Shown here: positions 16,552 through 25,553 of the stretch, in pieces | Layout of the letters: every line of letters begins with the position of its first letter | How positions within the stretch are numbered: the first letter of the stretch is position 1 | Source: Pirellula staleyi DSM 6068 | Lineage (GTDB): Bacteria > Planctomycetota > Planctomycetia > Pirellulales > Pirellulaceae | Assembly (NCBI GenBank): GCA_945870455.1 | Contig: CAMBSL010000030.1 | Span: 1 to 36,509, forward strand | DNA length: 36,509 bases | Direction: 5' to 3' | Made by a program: the position numbers and the translations under genes | Notes under the pieces: model-generated | Seen by the model: the letters and a program-made list of their open reading frames with translations, nothing else | Databases searched by the model: none | Told to the model about the DNA's origin: nothing

Positions 16552-18266
16552 AAGCAACTGACTATATCGCCCTAGCCCTGCACGAGAAGAACGTTACCGC
16601 AGTTTTTGAGATGTCCGGTGGGATGATTACGCACCTGCTCGACTCAATTCATCTTTACGGAAAGACAAGGATCGTAAGCACACATCATGAGCAAGCTGCC
16701 GCTTTTGCTGCCGAGGGATATGGTCGAATGACCGGAGTTCCTGGTGTTGCAATGGCGACCAGTGGACCTGGTGCAACCAACTTATTGACGGGCGTGGGTA
16801 GTTGCTTTTTCGATTCTACGCCTGCGGTTTTCATTACCGGTCAGGTCAATAGACATGAACAAAAAGGAAACAAAGCAATCCGCCAGTTAGGATTTCAAGA
16901 AACGGACATCGTGTCGATGGCGGCCCCGGTCACAAAACACGCAACGATGGTACAAAACCCAGAATTGTTACAAGAAAGCTTCGAACATGCCTTCGAGACA
17001 GCGACAAGCGGTAGACCCGGTCCCGTGTTGCTGGACATCCCAATGGATGTTCAGCGAACACAGATTGAACCCAAACCTGTTAGCCCTACCAAAGTGGGCA
17101 AGGTTGGTTCGGACGAAATGGGACCCTTTCTAGAGGAAACCCTCAAAGCGCTTAATCAAGCAAAGTTTCCGTTGATCCTGATTGGAGGCGGAGTCCGGTC
17201 TGGACGATGTGCGGAAATGCTATTGCGCTTGATCGAAAAACTTGGTGTTCCGGTTGTACATTCGTTGATGGCAGTCGACGTTCTTCCGTTTCTTCATCCA
17301 CTCCGAGTCGGCATGATTGGCACCTACGGGAATCGATGGGCTAACATCGCATTGCATAAGTCAGATTGCATTCTTGTGCTTGGGAGTCGCTTGGACGTAC
17401 GACAGACTGGTTCAGACACGAAGGCATTTAGCAAGGGAAAATCGTTCTTCCACGTCGACTGCGAAGCAGGAGAAATGAATAATCGAGTGGAAGGCTGCCG
17501 GACACTTGTGAGCGAACTGAGCACCTTCTTGGATTTCGCGGTTGCACAAGTTTTTAGGCAAGCGGAAAAGGAAGACTGGCAATTTGAAATCGGCGAATCT
17601 AGGAAGCAATGGCCAGACGATGGTGAACTTCCTGGGATCGAGGGCATCAATCCGAACCGTTTTATGCACGCTCTCTCTGCGGCAACCCCATCCGCTTCCG
17701 CATACGTAGTTGACGTCGGCCAACATCAAATGTGGGCGGCCCAATCGTTAAGACTTGGTGCGGATCAACGCTTCCTAACATCGGGTGGAATGGGATCCAT
17801 GGGATTTGCACTCCCGGCCGCGATTGGCGTGAGCGTTGCAGTACCTGACCGCCCGTGTGTTATGATTGCAGGCGACGGCGGATTTCAAACGAATATTCAG
17901 GAACTTGAGACGGTTCGAAGATATCATCTGCCAATCAAAATGATCGTAATAAACAATCAATGCCACGGTATGGTTCGGCAGTTTCAAGAGAGCTATTTCG
18001 AAGGAAGGTATCAATCGACGTTCTGGGGATACAGCGCCCCTGACTTTGAAAGAGTAGCCGATTCTTATCGAATTCCAGCTCGAACCTGTCGGCTCAGTGA
18101 AGACATCCAGGGAGCAATGGATTGGCTGTCACAAGACATGAGTGCTCCCTCTCTTCTTCAAATTATGGTAGACACTTTTGCCAATGCCTACCCAAAGGTA
18201 GCGTTCGGATGTCCAATTTCGGAAATGGAACCATTCGCAAAACCTATTGAAATGGAGAGCACTTGA
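16548..18266 (+). CDS. Thiamine-diphosphate enzyme, candidate YerE-type branched-sugar synthase
   Basis: A 572-residue member of the acetolactate synthase-like ThDP family. It has the activating glutamate Glu48 in STHHEQAAAFAAEGYGR, the GPGATNLLTG stretch, a central domain with ILIGGGVRSGR, and the ThDP/Mg motif starting GDGGFQTN near residue 442 and ending INN. The N-terminus MKATDYIALALHEKN at 16548 overlaps the previous stop (ATGA). The frame also opens at 16524, within the previous gene. In Yersinia, YerE transfers a two-carbon unit from pyruvate to C4 of CDP-3,6-dideoxy-4-hexulose. Placement directly behind rfbF-rfbG-rfbH and a reductase strongly suggests the same chemistry here, rather than branched-chain amino acid synthesis. 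No ilvN/ilvC neighbours are present. The YerE assignment is inference from family plus context. Confidence 0.82.
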   Translation: MKATDYIALALHEKNVTAVFEMSGGMITHLLDSIHLYGKTRIVSTHHEQAAAFAAEGYGRMTGVPGVAMATSGPGATNLLTGVGSCFFDSTPAVFITGQVNRHEQKGNKAIRQLGFQETDIVSMAAPVTKHATMVQNPELLQESFEHAFETATSGRPGPVLLDIPMDVQRTQIEPKPVSPTKVGKVGSDEMGPFLEETLKALNQAKFPLILIGGGVRSGRCAEMLLRLIEKLGVPVVHSLMAVDVLPFLHPLRVGMIGTYGNRWANIALHKSDCILVLGSRLDVRQTGSDTKAFSKGKSFFHVDCEAGEMNNRVEGCRTLVSELSTFLDFAVAQVFRQAEKEDWQFEIGESRKQWPDDGELPGIEGINPNRFMHALSAATPSASAYVVDVGQHQMWAAQSLRLGADQRFLTSGGMGSMGFALPAAIGVSVAVPDRPCVMIAGDGGFQTNIQELETVRRYHLPIKMIVINNQCHGMVRQFQESYFEGRYQSTFWGYSAPDFERVADSYRIPARTCRLSEDIQGAMDWLSQDMSAPSLLQIMVDTFANAYPKVAFGCPISEMEPFAKPIEMEST

Positions 18267-18304
18267 GTCGTGTCTTAAAATTGAAAAGCGGCCACTGATA
18301 ATTT

Positions 18305-18389
18305 GCAATAACCTCGTGGAAGCAGTTCAGCGGCCAGCAGACTGAAATCGACTCGCCCTTGTTCCCAATTGCAAGTGTGAGGCTATTGC
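18305..18389. other. Long-range inverted repeat between the sugar and export blocks
   Basis: GCAATAACCTC (18305-18315) is inverted as GAGGCTATTGC (18379-18389) with one mismatch. Between them a TTCAG...CTGAA stem (18325-18345) occurs. The pair fills most of the 129-base gap between the ThDP gene and wzx. No T-run follows. It may form a structured RNA ahead of wzx or be a repeat remnant. Confidence 0.35.
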
Positions 18390-18395
18390 CGAGCT

Positions 18396-19973
18396 TTGAT
18401 TTGGTTTGGAAGGAGCCCGGAAAATCTATTGACTACAACCAGACAAACACTTTTTGCAATCGCTTCGAGCTGGTTTAATCGGTTAGTTACGATATTCTTG
18501 GGCCTTGCTCTCATGCCCTTGCTGTTTAGCAATCTTGGGCATGAGGAACTAGGGGCTTGGATTCTGTTGGCTCAAACGAGTTCGATACTCGGAGTTCTTG
18601 ACTTCGGTTTTGCGGCAACGCTAACTCGAAGAATCGCGTTTGCCAAAGGAATGAGTGGCGGCGCACCCAACGTACCCCTAAATGATGAGTCGACCCGGTT
18701 AATCGCAAACTTGGTAACGACCGGTAAGCGAGTCTACCAAGCCATAGCCGTTTCCACATTCCTCATTTCCTTTATTGGAGGCTCGCTTTACCTTTCACAA
18801 ATTGAGGTCAAGGATGTGAGCCTGTCGACTCTGCTATTTGCGTGGGGAGTTTTGTGCTTGAGTCAGGCAATCACTATACTCTCGCTGATCTGGACTTCTT
18901 TGATGCAAGGAATCGGATATGTGGGCTGGGACGCACTGATCAATTCGCTCGCGTCCTCGATTACTATCATTGCTCAGATCAGTTGTGTCATTTTCGGAGG
19001 AGGAATTGTAAGCCTCGCCGTGGTGGTTTCGTTGGGTGCTGTCTTGCAACGGGTTCTCATTGTTGGGATCGCAAAAAAACGTCGTCCGCAAGTTTTTCAA
19101 TTTAGTGGAAGCTGGGACAGCTCGCTTCTTCGAAGCATGGTAACGATATCGCTTCGATCTTGGGTGACTGGTCTAAGTTGGGTCCTGGTACTCAATTCGG
19201 ACCCGATATTCATCGCGAAAATCCTTGGTACGGATGAGATTCCAGTCTACCGAGCAGCACACCTAATCTTTTACAATATGACGCTCATGTCAGTCACAGC
19301 CGGCACAGCCTCTGCGGTCTTTGTGAGCCAATTATGGCAGGCAGGCAAACAGGAAGATGCCCGGAGGATCGTATTGCGCAATCTTAGGCTAGGGTTAGGT
19401 CTGATGGCTTCCGGTAGTGCATTCACCATTATGTTGGATCACCGGCTGTTTGATGTTTGGCTTGGCGCGGGCAATTTCGTTGGGGCAACAATACTCTGGA
19501 TACTGTTCGCATTGTTTTTCCTGGAAACACAGTGTCAGATTGTGAGTGCGGGATCGCGGGCGACCGAGGACGAGGCATTTGCACTTTCCTTTTGCGCTGC
19601 GGCTGTGCTCAAGATAGGCTTCGCGCTTGCTCTGGGGTACTATTTCGGCCTGGTTGGAATTGCCATGTCCACCCTTATAGCACAGGGGTTGACGAACTAT
19701 TGGTATATGGTTTATCGAGGTCTGACGCGACTTGGGATTAGTTTTTACTCGCACGTATGCACAGTTCTGGCACCTACCTTAGTGCTTTTTTGCGGCGTAA
19801 TGTTCGCTGTCCGTTTGGTTATCTTGTCGAATGTATTTAGCGGCATAACGGAGCTGATTGCCACCGCGGCTGTCTCTGGTGTACTCCTATTCGGATTCAC
19901 TTGGACGTTTATCGCCGAACCGAATCAGCGGGCTCAAGTCTCCGGTTGGCTGAGGAAACTGCGACCATCTTGA
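18396..19973 (+). CDS. wzx: Wzx-type polysaccharide flippase
   Basis: An integral membrane protein of about 525 residues with roughly 12-14 hydrophobic segments. It opens LFAIASSWFNRLVTIFLGLALMPLLFSNLG, typical of the MOP/PST (Wzx) exporters that flip undecaprenyl-linked oligosaccharide units. FGFAATLTRRIAFAKG in the N-terminal third and the repeated small-residue membrane helices are consistent. The frame opens with TTG at 18396. A second TTG at 18429, preceded by AAGGAG at 18409-18414, is an alternative that removes 11 residues. With the Wzy-like gene further down it defines a Wzx/Wzy-dependent assembly route. Confidence 0.87.
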   Translation: MIWFGRSPENLLTTTRQTLFAIASSWFNRLVTIFLGLALMPLLFSNLGHEELGAWILLAQTSSILGVLDFGFAATLTRRIAFAKGMSGGAPNVPLNDESTRLIANLVTTGKRVYQAIAVSTFLISFIGGSLYLSQIEVKDVSLSTLLFAWGVLCLSQAITILSLIWTSLMQGIGYVGWDALINSLASSITIIAQISCVIFGGGIVSLAVVVSLGAVLQRVLIVGIAKKRRPQVFQFSGSWDSSLLRSMVTISLRSWVTGLSWVLVLNSDPIFIAKILGTDEIPVYRAAHLIFYNMTLMSVTAGTASAVFVSQLWQAGKQEDARRIVLRNLRLGLGLMASGSAFTIMLDHRLFDVWLGAGNFVGATILWILFALFFLETQCQIVSAGSRATEDEAFALSFCAAAVLKIGFALALGYYFGLVGIAMSTLIAQGLTNYWYMVYRGLTRLGISFYSHVCTVLAPTLVLFCGVMFAVRLVILSNVFSGITELIATAAVSGVLLFGFTWTFIAEPNQRAQVSGWLRKLRPS

Positions 19974-20074
19974 GAGTGTAAAATGACTCGCGAGAAAGAC
20001 TCCCATTTTTTCCAATATCAAGCTTTTTTAACCACAGATTCTGCGGAAGAGCCAAAAGTTTAGAAAGAATATAT

Positions 20075-20731
20075 ATGTTACAATCGAGTATGCTGATTGG
20101 GAAACAAGAAATAGGTGTCTCGCCAGATCATACAAAGAGAATGGCAATGAGCGCGATCAGGCTTGTCCCCGAGACCTTTCCAAGTCGACTTGCTATGGAC
20201 GTCGGGGGAGGCGAAGGAACGCTTGCTCGAATGCTGACGGAAACGTTCACATCTGTTACGCTCCTCGATTACAACGCGCACAAACGAGATGATTTGCCGA
20301 CTCGAATCTCTGCCATCCAGTGCGACTTGAACCTCGTGTGGCCCATTGAGGACAACACCGTTGACTTTGCATTCTCTTTGGAGGTGATCGAGCATATAGA
20401 GAACCCAAGGCACTTCCTCCGAGAGATGGCAAGAATTGTAACACCGGGTGGTTATGTTTTTATTACAACTCCCAATATTCACAACCTTTGGAGTGTAATT
20501 GCTTTTGCCCTGAGGGGTCAGCACAGGTATTTTCAGGACAGTAGCTATCCGGCCCATATAACACCACTGTCCAAAATCGACCTGCATCGCATTGGCAGAG
20601 AGGCTGGTCTTGTTGTGAAAGGCGAATTATGGGGCGGACGGGATCCGGCACCATTCACGAGCATAAGGCTGCCTAGTTTTATTCACCAATTATCATCAAC
20701 GATTGGCATTCTTTACATGAAGCCACTCTAG
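20075..20731 (+). CDS. SAM-dependent methyltransferase (class I)
   Basis: A 218-residue soluble methyltransferase. Motif I is MDVGGGEGTLARML, an acidic residue follows in LLDYNAHKRDD, and FAFSLEVIEHIENP and PGGYVFITTPN match the Methyltransf_11/23 type seen in polysaccharide and lipid-linked sugar modification. The ATG at 20075 has AGAAAG seven bases upstream. Likely role: O-methylation of a sugar, or modification of a lipid-linked intermediate. The substrate cannot be told. Confidence 0.85.
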   Translation: MLQSSMLIGKQEIGVSPDHTKRMAMSAIRLVPETFPSRLAMDVGGGEGTLARMLTETFTSVTLLDYNAHKRDDLPTRISAIQCDLNLVWPIEDNTVDFAFSLEVIEHIENPRHFLREMARIVTPGGYVFITTPNIHNLWSVIAFALRGQHRYFQDSSYPAHITPLSKIDLHRIGREAGLVVKGELWGGRDPAPFTSIRLPSFIHQLSSTIGILYMKPL

Positions 20732-20787
20732 ACAACTGAGCATCTCGTACGCGTTAAATTTTAATGCCCCATGATAGGTTAAAAAGT

Positions 20788-20808
20788 CGTCGCGATCAAA
20801 AGGCGACG
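20788..20808. other. GC-rich hairpin ahead of the acyltransferase gene
   Basis: CGTCGC (20788-20793) and GCGACG (20803-20808) are perfectly inverted around nine bases, 15 bases before the ATG at 20824. The right arm shares AAAAGGCGAC with the palindromic elements of the left flank, so it may be a decayed copy. In mRNA it would lie next to the ribosome-binding region. Confidence 0.35.
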
Positions 20809-20823
20809 TGACAAGCAGACTCT

Positions 20824-21972
20824 ATGAGCAGGTTGTATGCGATTGATGGGCTTCGAGGCTTGGCGGCGTTGGCGGTGCTTGTGTATCACTCTCGCTCGTC
20901 TTTCTGGGTCGGCATTAACGCCACCTACAGAGAACATGGCCTAGCGCCCAATCTGAATGCCTGGATAGGATATTTGACCGCACCCTTTAGCTTTGGCGGC
21001 CTAGGAGTTACACTCTTTTTCGTTCTTTCAGGATTCTGTATTCATAGACGTGGTGCACGCAATCTCGCCAGTAGTAATCCAAGTGAATTGAATTTGGTCA
21101 CGTTCGCAAGTCGTCGGTTCTGGCGAATTTTCCCTACGTATGTTTGTGCATTGCTATTGACAGCATTAATAGACTACTGGCTTCAAGCAATGTCCGGGCA
21201 CAAAGTTCCAAACCAGGACAATTCCGCATTCACTTTCTTAATTAGTTTATTGACACTGCAGGGCTATGTGGCTCCTTCGTTTGGCAGTAACGGCGTGTTT
21301 TGGACGCTGGCTATGGAGATCCATCTTTACGCCATGTATCCGCTGCTATACGGACTGTCCTCTAGAATGGGCCCGGTTCGTGTGTTGGCAATGACGTTTT
21401 TTATATCCTTGCTCTACACGATATGTGAAATGATGTTCAAATTTGAGAGCCTGTTTGCATATCGCTTTGATCGCGGGCCAGCTTTTCTACCTTATTGGTT
21501 TACTTGGACATTGGGCTTCTATCTTGCAGAAGTAGAAGCTGGGAGATGCAGAAGTGTAGGCGACAAAGTTTGGTTCTCGGCGAGCATTGTGGCGATTCCT
21601 ATTGGCGTTTGCCTGTCGCTTATGAATCACTACTTATTAGCCGAACTCTTCTGGGCGATCGTTTTTGTTAGTTTGTTAAAGGCGAGCTTGAAACCTAGGG
21701 GTGAGGAGATTTTTCGGATGCGAATAGGGAGGTTTTTTGCAGCAATAGGCGTGTTTAGTTACTCGCTTTACGCTGTGCATGCCCCGCTGCTGCGGCTATT
21801 CCACTCGCTCATTTCACCGGGTGATCCAAACTACAAGTTTGAGACGTTATGGATGACTTTAGCTGGAGTCGTTGTAAGTGTTGTTTTCGCTTACGTTTTC
21901 TTTCAGCTTGTTGAAAGATGGAGTATACCGAAAACATCAAGAATTGAAGTCAAGTTGGAACCATCGGCCTGA
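20824..21972 (+). CDS. Acyltransferase 3 family (OafA-like) membrane protein
   Basis: A 382-residue multi-pass membrane protein starting MSRLYAIDGLRGLAALAVLV with the invariant His of the family in VYHSR. FSFGGLGVTLFFVLSGF, FASRRFWRIFPTY and the terminal VYAVHAPLLRL-type segment (written here as YSLYAVHAPLLRL) follow in family order, with about ten membrane helices. These enzymes transfer acetyl or other acyl groups to surface sugars. No SGNH domain is attached. Probably O-acylates the polysaccharide of this locus. Confidence 0.92.
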   Translation: MSRLYAIDGLRGLAALAVLVYHSRSSFWVGINATYREHGLAPNLNAWIGYLTAPFSFGGLGVTLFFVLSGFCIHRRGARNLASSNPSELNLVTFASRRFWRIFPTYVCALLLTALIDYWLQAMSGHKVPNQDNSAFTFLISLLTLQGYVAPSFGSNGVFWTLAMEIHLYAMYPLLYGLSSRMGPVRVLAMTFFISLLYTICEMMFKFESLFAYRFDRGPAFLPYWFTWTLGFYLAEVEAGRCRSVGDKVWFSASIVAIPIGVCLSLMNHYLLAELFWAIVFVSLLKASLKPRGEEIFRMRIGRFFAAIGVFSYSLYAVHAPLLRLFHSLISPGDPNYKFETLWMTLAGVVVSVVFAYVFFQLVERWSIPKTSRIEVKLEPSA

Positions 21973-22029
21973 AAAGACATGGCTGCCGATGACATTAAAA
22001 TAAAAAATCTACACCCCTGCATTGTGTTC

Positions 22030-22050
22030 CGCGAAAACGACGTTTCCGCG
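22030..22050. other. 9-bp hairpin upstream of the GT2 gene
   Basis: CGCGAAAAC (22030-22038), GAC loop, GTTTCCGCG (22042-22050): nine pairs with one A-C mismatch. The sequence around it (TTCCGCGAAA..., GTCGCTAAGGGCGGC) again recalls the palindromic intergenic elements, in decayed form. It lies about 60-80 bases before the GT2 reading frame. Confidence 0.4.
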
Positions 22051-22109
22051 TCGCTAAGGGCGGCAAAACAAAGTGGTTTATTTGACGTTTCAAATAACTG
22101 AGAAGAAAA

Positions 22110-23099
22110 ATAGAGTCAAAAACTTCGAAGTCCGCGAAACTGAGTATCTGTATTCCAACTTGGAACAGAAGCACGTTTTTACAGAAAACTCTCTTGATTT
22201 TAGCGGGTCAAATTGAGACGGATCGGCTGGGAGATCACGTTGAAATCTGCATTAGCGACAATGGTTCAACGGATGATACACCAACTGTTGTTGGTCGAAT
22301 TGTAGATGAAAATCCAAAACTGCAAATCGCTCTCCATCGTTTTCCGGAGAATCAAGGATTCTCTATCAATATGGATGCTGCCGTCCGAATTGCATCTGGC
22401 GAATTTGTTTTTCTGCTTGGGGATGATGACATATTTGCGCCTCGTGGGGTGGTTGATTTGCTGAACGCATGCTCCGAATTAGAAGCAGATACACTCGTGA
22501 TACTCAATCTGAAAAATGCAGATTGCAATAGTGAGTGGAGTAGAACGGCGTCTAGTGAACAAGTTATTTTCCGAGACGTTCGCGAGTCCTTGATGCAACT
22601 TGGTAAGTTTCATCCTACGTTTATTGGTAACTTTATTTTCAGGCGAACTGCGTATCGAAAGCACTTTCAACCTCGCTTTTTAAAGTCTATTTATCCACAC
22701 ACGGCGATATTATTTGAAATCATGCGTGGAAAGCGGGTGCATTTCCAAAATCTCTGTTGCTTGGAGGTCGATGATTCAGATCGCCACGTTGGGGATTGCC
22801 AATCTCGCGCGACAGCTGTCGATATGGCAAGAATCCAAACGGAGGGGCATCTACGCCATCAAGGAGGCCAGTTTGAAAATTTGCTTTTTTACAGTGTTAA
22901 TCTGCGAAGTATTCCTCGCGCTATGTTGCTTCAGCGTTCCGGGCTTTGTAAAGAAAGGCGTGGAATCTACTCAGAACTTCGGATAAAGAATCTATTAAGC
23001 TGTTACAATGGGTCTACAATTGCGATTGTCTGCGCAGTTATTCTCGTTTTAGCTTCTCGACTTGTCCCAAAATGGCTTTTGAGGATGATACTACGGTGA
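22110..23099 (+). CDS. Family 2 glycosyltransferase with no canonical start codon
   Basis: A GT-A fold glycosyltransferase: VEICISDNGSTDDT and LLGDDDIF (DxD-like) are clear. The first ATG/GTG/TTG in frame is a TTG at 22194, which would start inside the catalytic fold. The same frame is open upstream to 22098 (after a TAA at 22095) and encodes KLSICIPTWNRSTFLQKTLL, the canonical first strand and P-T-x-N-R motif of GT2. So the gene truly begins upstream, yet only CTG (22098, 22140) or ATA (22110) are available. I set the start at the ATA behind AGAAG (22101-22105); this is a guess. The C-terminus has a hydrophobic segment and basic tail, probably a membrane anchor. It overlaps the following GT4 gene. 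Confidence 0.75.
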   Translation: MESKTSKSAKLSICIPTWNRSTFLQKTLLILAGQIETDRLGDHVEICISDNGSTDDTPTVVGRIVDENPKLQIALHRFPENQGFSINMDAAVRIASGEFVFLLGDDDIFAPRGVVDLLNACSELEADTLVILNLKNADCNSEWSRTASSEQVIFRDVRESLMQLGKFHPTFIGNFIFRRTAYRKHFQPRFLKSIYPHTAILFEIMRGKRVHFQNLCCLEVDDSDRHVGDCQSRATAVDMARIQTEGHLRHQGGQFENLLFYSVNLRSIPRAMLLQRSGLCKERRGIYSELRIKNLLSCYNGSTIAIVCAVILVLASRLVPKWLLRMILR

Positions 23100-24238
23100 A
23101 GCTGCCGACGAAGAGGAAGATACTCATCAGCGGTGGATTGGCTGTGGGTGGGCCGCAAACACACGTGACAATTCTTTGTGAGATTCTAAAGAGCAAAGGT
23201 GCGGATGTAACAATCGCCGCCGCAGCAACCAATTGGGACGCTTTGTCTCTCAATGCACTTAAGTCAAAAGGGGTTCGAATACTTGTTCCCCCGTTTGGCT
23301 TTGGTAGGCTTTCCTTTATTGGCAAAGCGTTATCAATTTGGGGGTGGCCGCTTTTGATGAGTAAGTCATTCGATGTTGTCTACTGCATTGGTGAAGGGAG
23401 AATGCATCTTGTAGCGAAAAGATACTGTGTTTCGGGAGGTCATTGCATTTATCATGAAATTGTGGACTGCCCAGTGCGAGATTCTCTTGTTCACGGAATA
23501 GCCGCAAGTATGACCGCGATAATTGGAAACTCTAACGAAGTAACTCGCAAGCTCAGGAATCTCTTGCCTGAGATTCCCGTCAAAACAATTCCGTTTCTGA
23601 CTTCGAGAGAAGCGAGTGATACTGAGGTTATCCGTGTTCGCAAATCTCCAACGCGAAATTTGAATGTGGCCTTTCTTGGTCGTCTCGTCGTTCACAAAAG
23701 ACCAGCTCAGCTTATCGATTTTTGGCGTGAACACCAGAATGGTAGTGTTGTGGGGCCTAGTAAACTACACCTTTATGGTGGTGATTGCGGCTCTGGCTAT
23801 AAAGATATTTTAGTCCAAAAGGTTAAGCATCTCGGCCTGACAGACCGAATTGCATTACATGGAGAGTATAATCATGCGCAGCTTTCACAGGTTCTCGAAA
23901 ACGTTGACTTGGTGGTCTTACCATCGCTTTTTGAAGGACTCCCCCTAGTTTTGGTTGAGGCGATGTCTAGGGGCATTCCCGTCGTTGCGACTTCTGCAGG
24001 AGGAACCGCAGAACTTGGTTTTGACAACGAAGATGTTATCATCACGGAAGGTACAGATTGGAGTGCATTTGAGGTTGGGCTATTAAGGATGATATCCATG
24101 ATCCGAAGCGAAAAGATAGATTGCAATCGACTAAAAAGATGGACCGAGGATCGCTATGGTTTCGCAAGCGTTTCCAGGCAATGGGAAAGCGCTCTGCTTA
24201 ATACAAGTATTTCCTTCGGTTGTGGACAAAGTTTATAG
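23096..24238 (+). CDS. Family 4 glycosyltransferase
   Basis: A GT-B retaining glycosyltransferase. The N-domain begins KILISGGLAVGGPQTHVTIL (the glycine loop), and the C-domain has LNVAFLGRLVVHKRP and the nucleotide-sugar motif ending LFEGLPLVLVEAMSRGIPVV, an EX7E signature. The frame opens at ATG 23072, but a GTG at 23096 overlaps the preceding stop by four bases (GTGA), the same coupling used at 15634. I prefer this start (380 residues). Donor and acceptor are unknown. It sits between a GT2 and another GT4 in the assembly block. Confidence 0.88.
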   Translation: MKLPTKRKILISGGLAVGGPQTHVTILCEILKSKGADVTIAAAATNWDALSLNALKSKGVRILVPPFGFGRLSFIGKALSIWGWPLLMSKSFDVVYCIGEGRMHLVAKRYCVSGGHCIYHEIVDCPVRDSLVHGIAASMTAIIGNSNEVTRKLRNLLPEIPVKTIPFLTSREASDTEVIRVRKSPTRNLNVAFLGRLVVHKRPAQLIDFWREHQNGSVVGPSKLHLYGGDCGSGYKDILVQKVKHLGLTDRIALHGEYNHAQLSQVLENVDLVVLPSLFEGLPLVLVEAMSRGIPVVATSAGGTAELGFDNEDVIITEGTDWSAFEVGLLRMISMIRSEKIDCNRLKRWTEDRYGFASVSRQWESALLNTSISFGCGQSL

Positions 24239-24281
24239 CTTGGATTGTTTTTGTGTTTGCTGAATGGCAGAGTAATTGAAC

Positions 24282-25553
24282 ATGAACGAGGTCCGGGTCG
24301 CTCACATAATGGATGGATCTAGACGACACTATGACGTTGCTCAAGCGCTTCATCGAGAGCGATGCTTGCACAGCATGTTCACGTCGTGGTATTCGCCGCC
24401 TGGCTCTTGGGAGGCCTTCGTAGGGCGGGGGGTGAGAATGATTTCGCCAAAGCTCGGGCAAAAAATGCTCGAACGGTACTGCCAAGTCATTCCAAGTGAA
24501 ATGGTGCGGGCAAATCCTTGGCTTATGCTTCGAGGAGCTATCGCAAAACGTCAGTTTCGAATGGAGGAAGAATATTTTGAATGGATGTCTTTCGAGACCG
24601 CCAAATGGATTGAAAAAAAAGGAATCCTTAACGCAAATGGAATGTATGGTTACGTGCGAAATATTCATCCTAGATTGTGTAAGAATGCCCGGGATGAGGG
24701 GGTTGTCGTTGTAGGTGAGCAAATGATTGCTCCTGCGGCTATCGAAAGGCAGCAAGCACAGTATCAACAAGAAAGATGGCCGGGATGGGAGAATCCCATG
24801 TCAAATAAAGCGTTCGATCTGGTACAGGAGAATGAGCAAAAAACATGGGAGAACCTAGATCGGATCGTAGCTCCTTCTCAATATGTAGTAGAAGGTCTAG
24901 TTGCTTGCGGTGTAGATGCTGACCTAATCGATTTGATACCCTATCCCGGTGAGTTCGAATCCATATTCAGTAACAGGGACTATGGAAAACAGAAAGATCA
25001 ATTTACAATTGGCTTTGTTGGCCAAATTAATTTAAGGAAGAATGCTCCAATCTTCATGGAGATTGCTAAGAAAATGAAGGGTGAAGGAGTTCGGTTTACC
25101 ATGGTTGGTCGAAATTATCTAAATCAACAACGGATTGACGAGTACCGACCTTACGTTAATTTTACAGGGGCCGTGGCCCGTTCCCAGATCCGGCGTCATT
25201 TGGATGAATTCGACGTTTTTTTCTTTCCAAGTACCTGTGAGGGATCTGCGGGAGTAGTTTTAGAAGCTATGGCTGAAGGGCTGCCTATCATTACCACGCC
25301 CAACAGCGGTACAATCGTCGAACATGGCGAAAACGGGTTCGTTGCAACTCCAAACGATATTGAGACCTTTATCCAGTACATAACCTTGTTGAAAGAAGAT
25401 CCAACGAGCCGACTCCAAATGGGGATGAACTCGCAAAAACGTGTTAGTGAGCTAACAATAGAGGAATACGGTAAAAAACTGGTTCACAGCTTTCAAAAAG
25501 GCACTTTATTCAAGATGACAGCATGTCAGGATAACAGTTCGTATGATCGATAG
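24282..25553 (+). CDS. Family 4 glycosyltransferase
   Basis: A 423-residue GT-B protein starting MNEVRVAHIMDGSRRHYDVA at the ATG 24282; a TTG two codons upstream is possible. The N-domain is longer and more helical than usual (residues about 40-170). The C-domain has FTIGFVGQINLRKNAPIF and the EX7E motif STCEGSAGVVLEAMAEGLP, with the following GTIVEHGENGFV. It overlaps the next gene, a polymerase, by 11 bases, implying coupled expression. The sugar transferred is unknown. Confidence 0.88.
   Translation: MNEVRVAHIMDGSRRHYDVAQALHRERCLHSMFTSWYSPPGSWEAFVGRGVRMISPKLGQKMLERYCQVIPSEMVRANPWLMLRGAIAKRQFRMEEEYFEWMSFETAKWIEKKGILNANGMYGYVRNIHPRLCKNARDEGVVVVGEQMIAPAAIERQQAQYQQERWPGWENPMSNKAFDLVQENEQKTWENLDRIVAPSQYVVEGLVACGVDADLIDLIPYPGEFESIFSNRDYGKQKDQFTIGFVGQINLRKNAPIFMEIAKKMKGEGVRFTMVGRNYLNQQRIDEYRPYVNFTGAVARSQIRRHLDEFDVFFFPSTCEGSAGVVLEAMAEGLPIITTPNSGTIVEHGENGFVATPNDIETFIQYITLLKEDPTSRLQMGMNSQKRVSELTIEEYGKKLVHSFQKGTLFKMTACQDNSSYDR

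Noticed and set aside
23010-23099. Hydrophobic C-terminus plus basic tail of the GT2 protein as an exosortase sorting signal
   Set aside because: There is no recognisable PEP-like motif before the helix, and a cytoplasmic GT2 is more likely to be simply membrane-anchored.
24949-24966. GAGTTCGAATCC, resembling a tRNA T-arm
   Set aside because: It is inside a well-supported glycosyltransferase frame and no acceptor or anticodon stem surrounds it.
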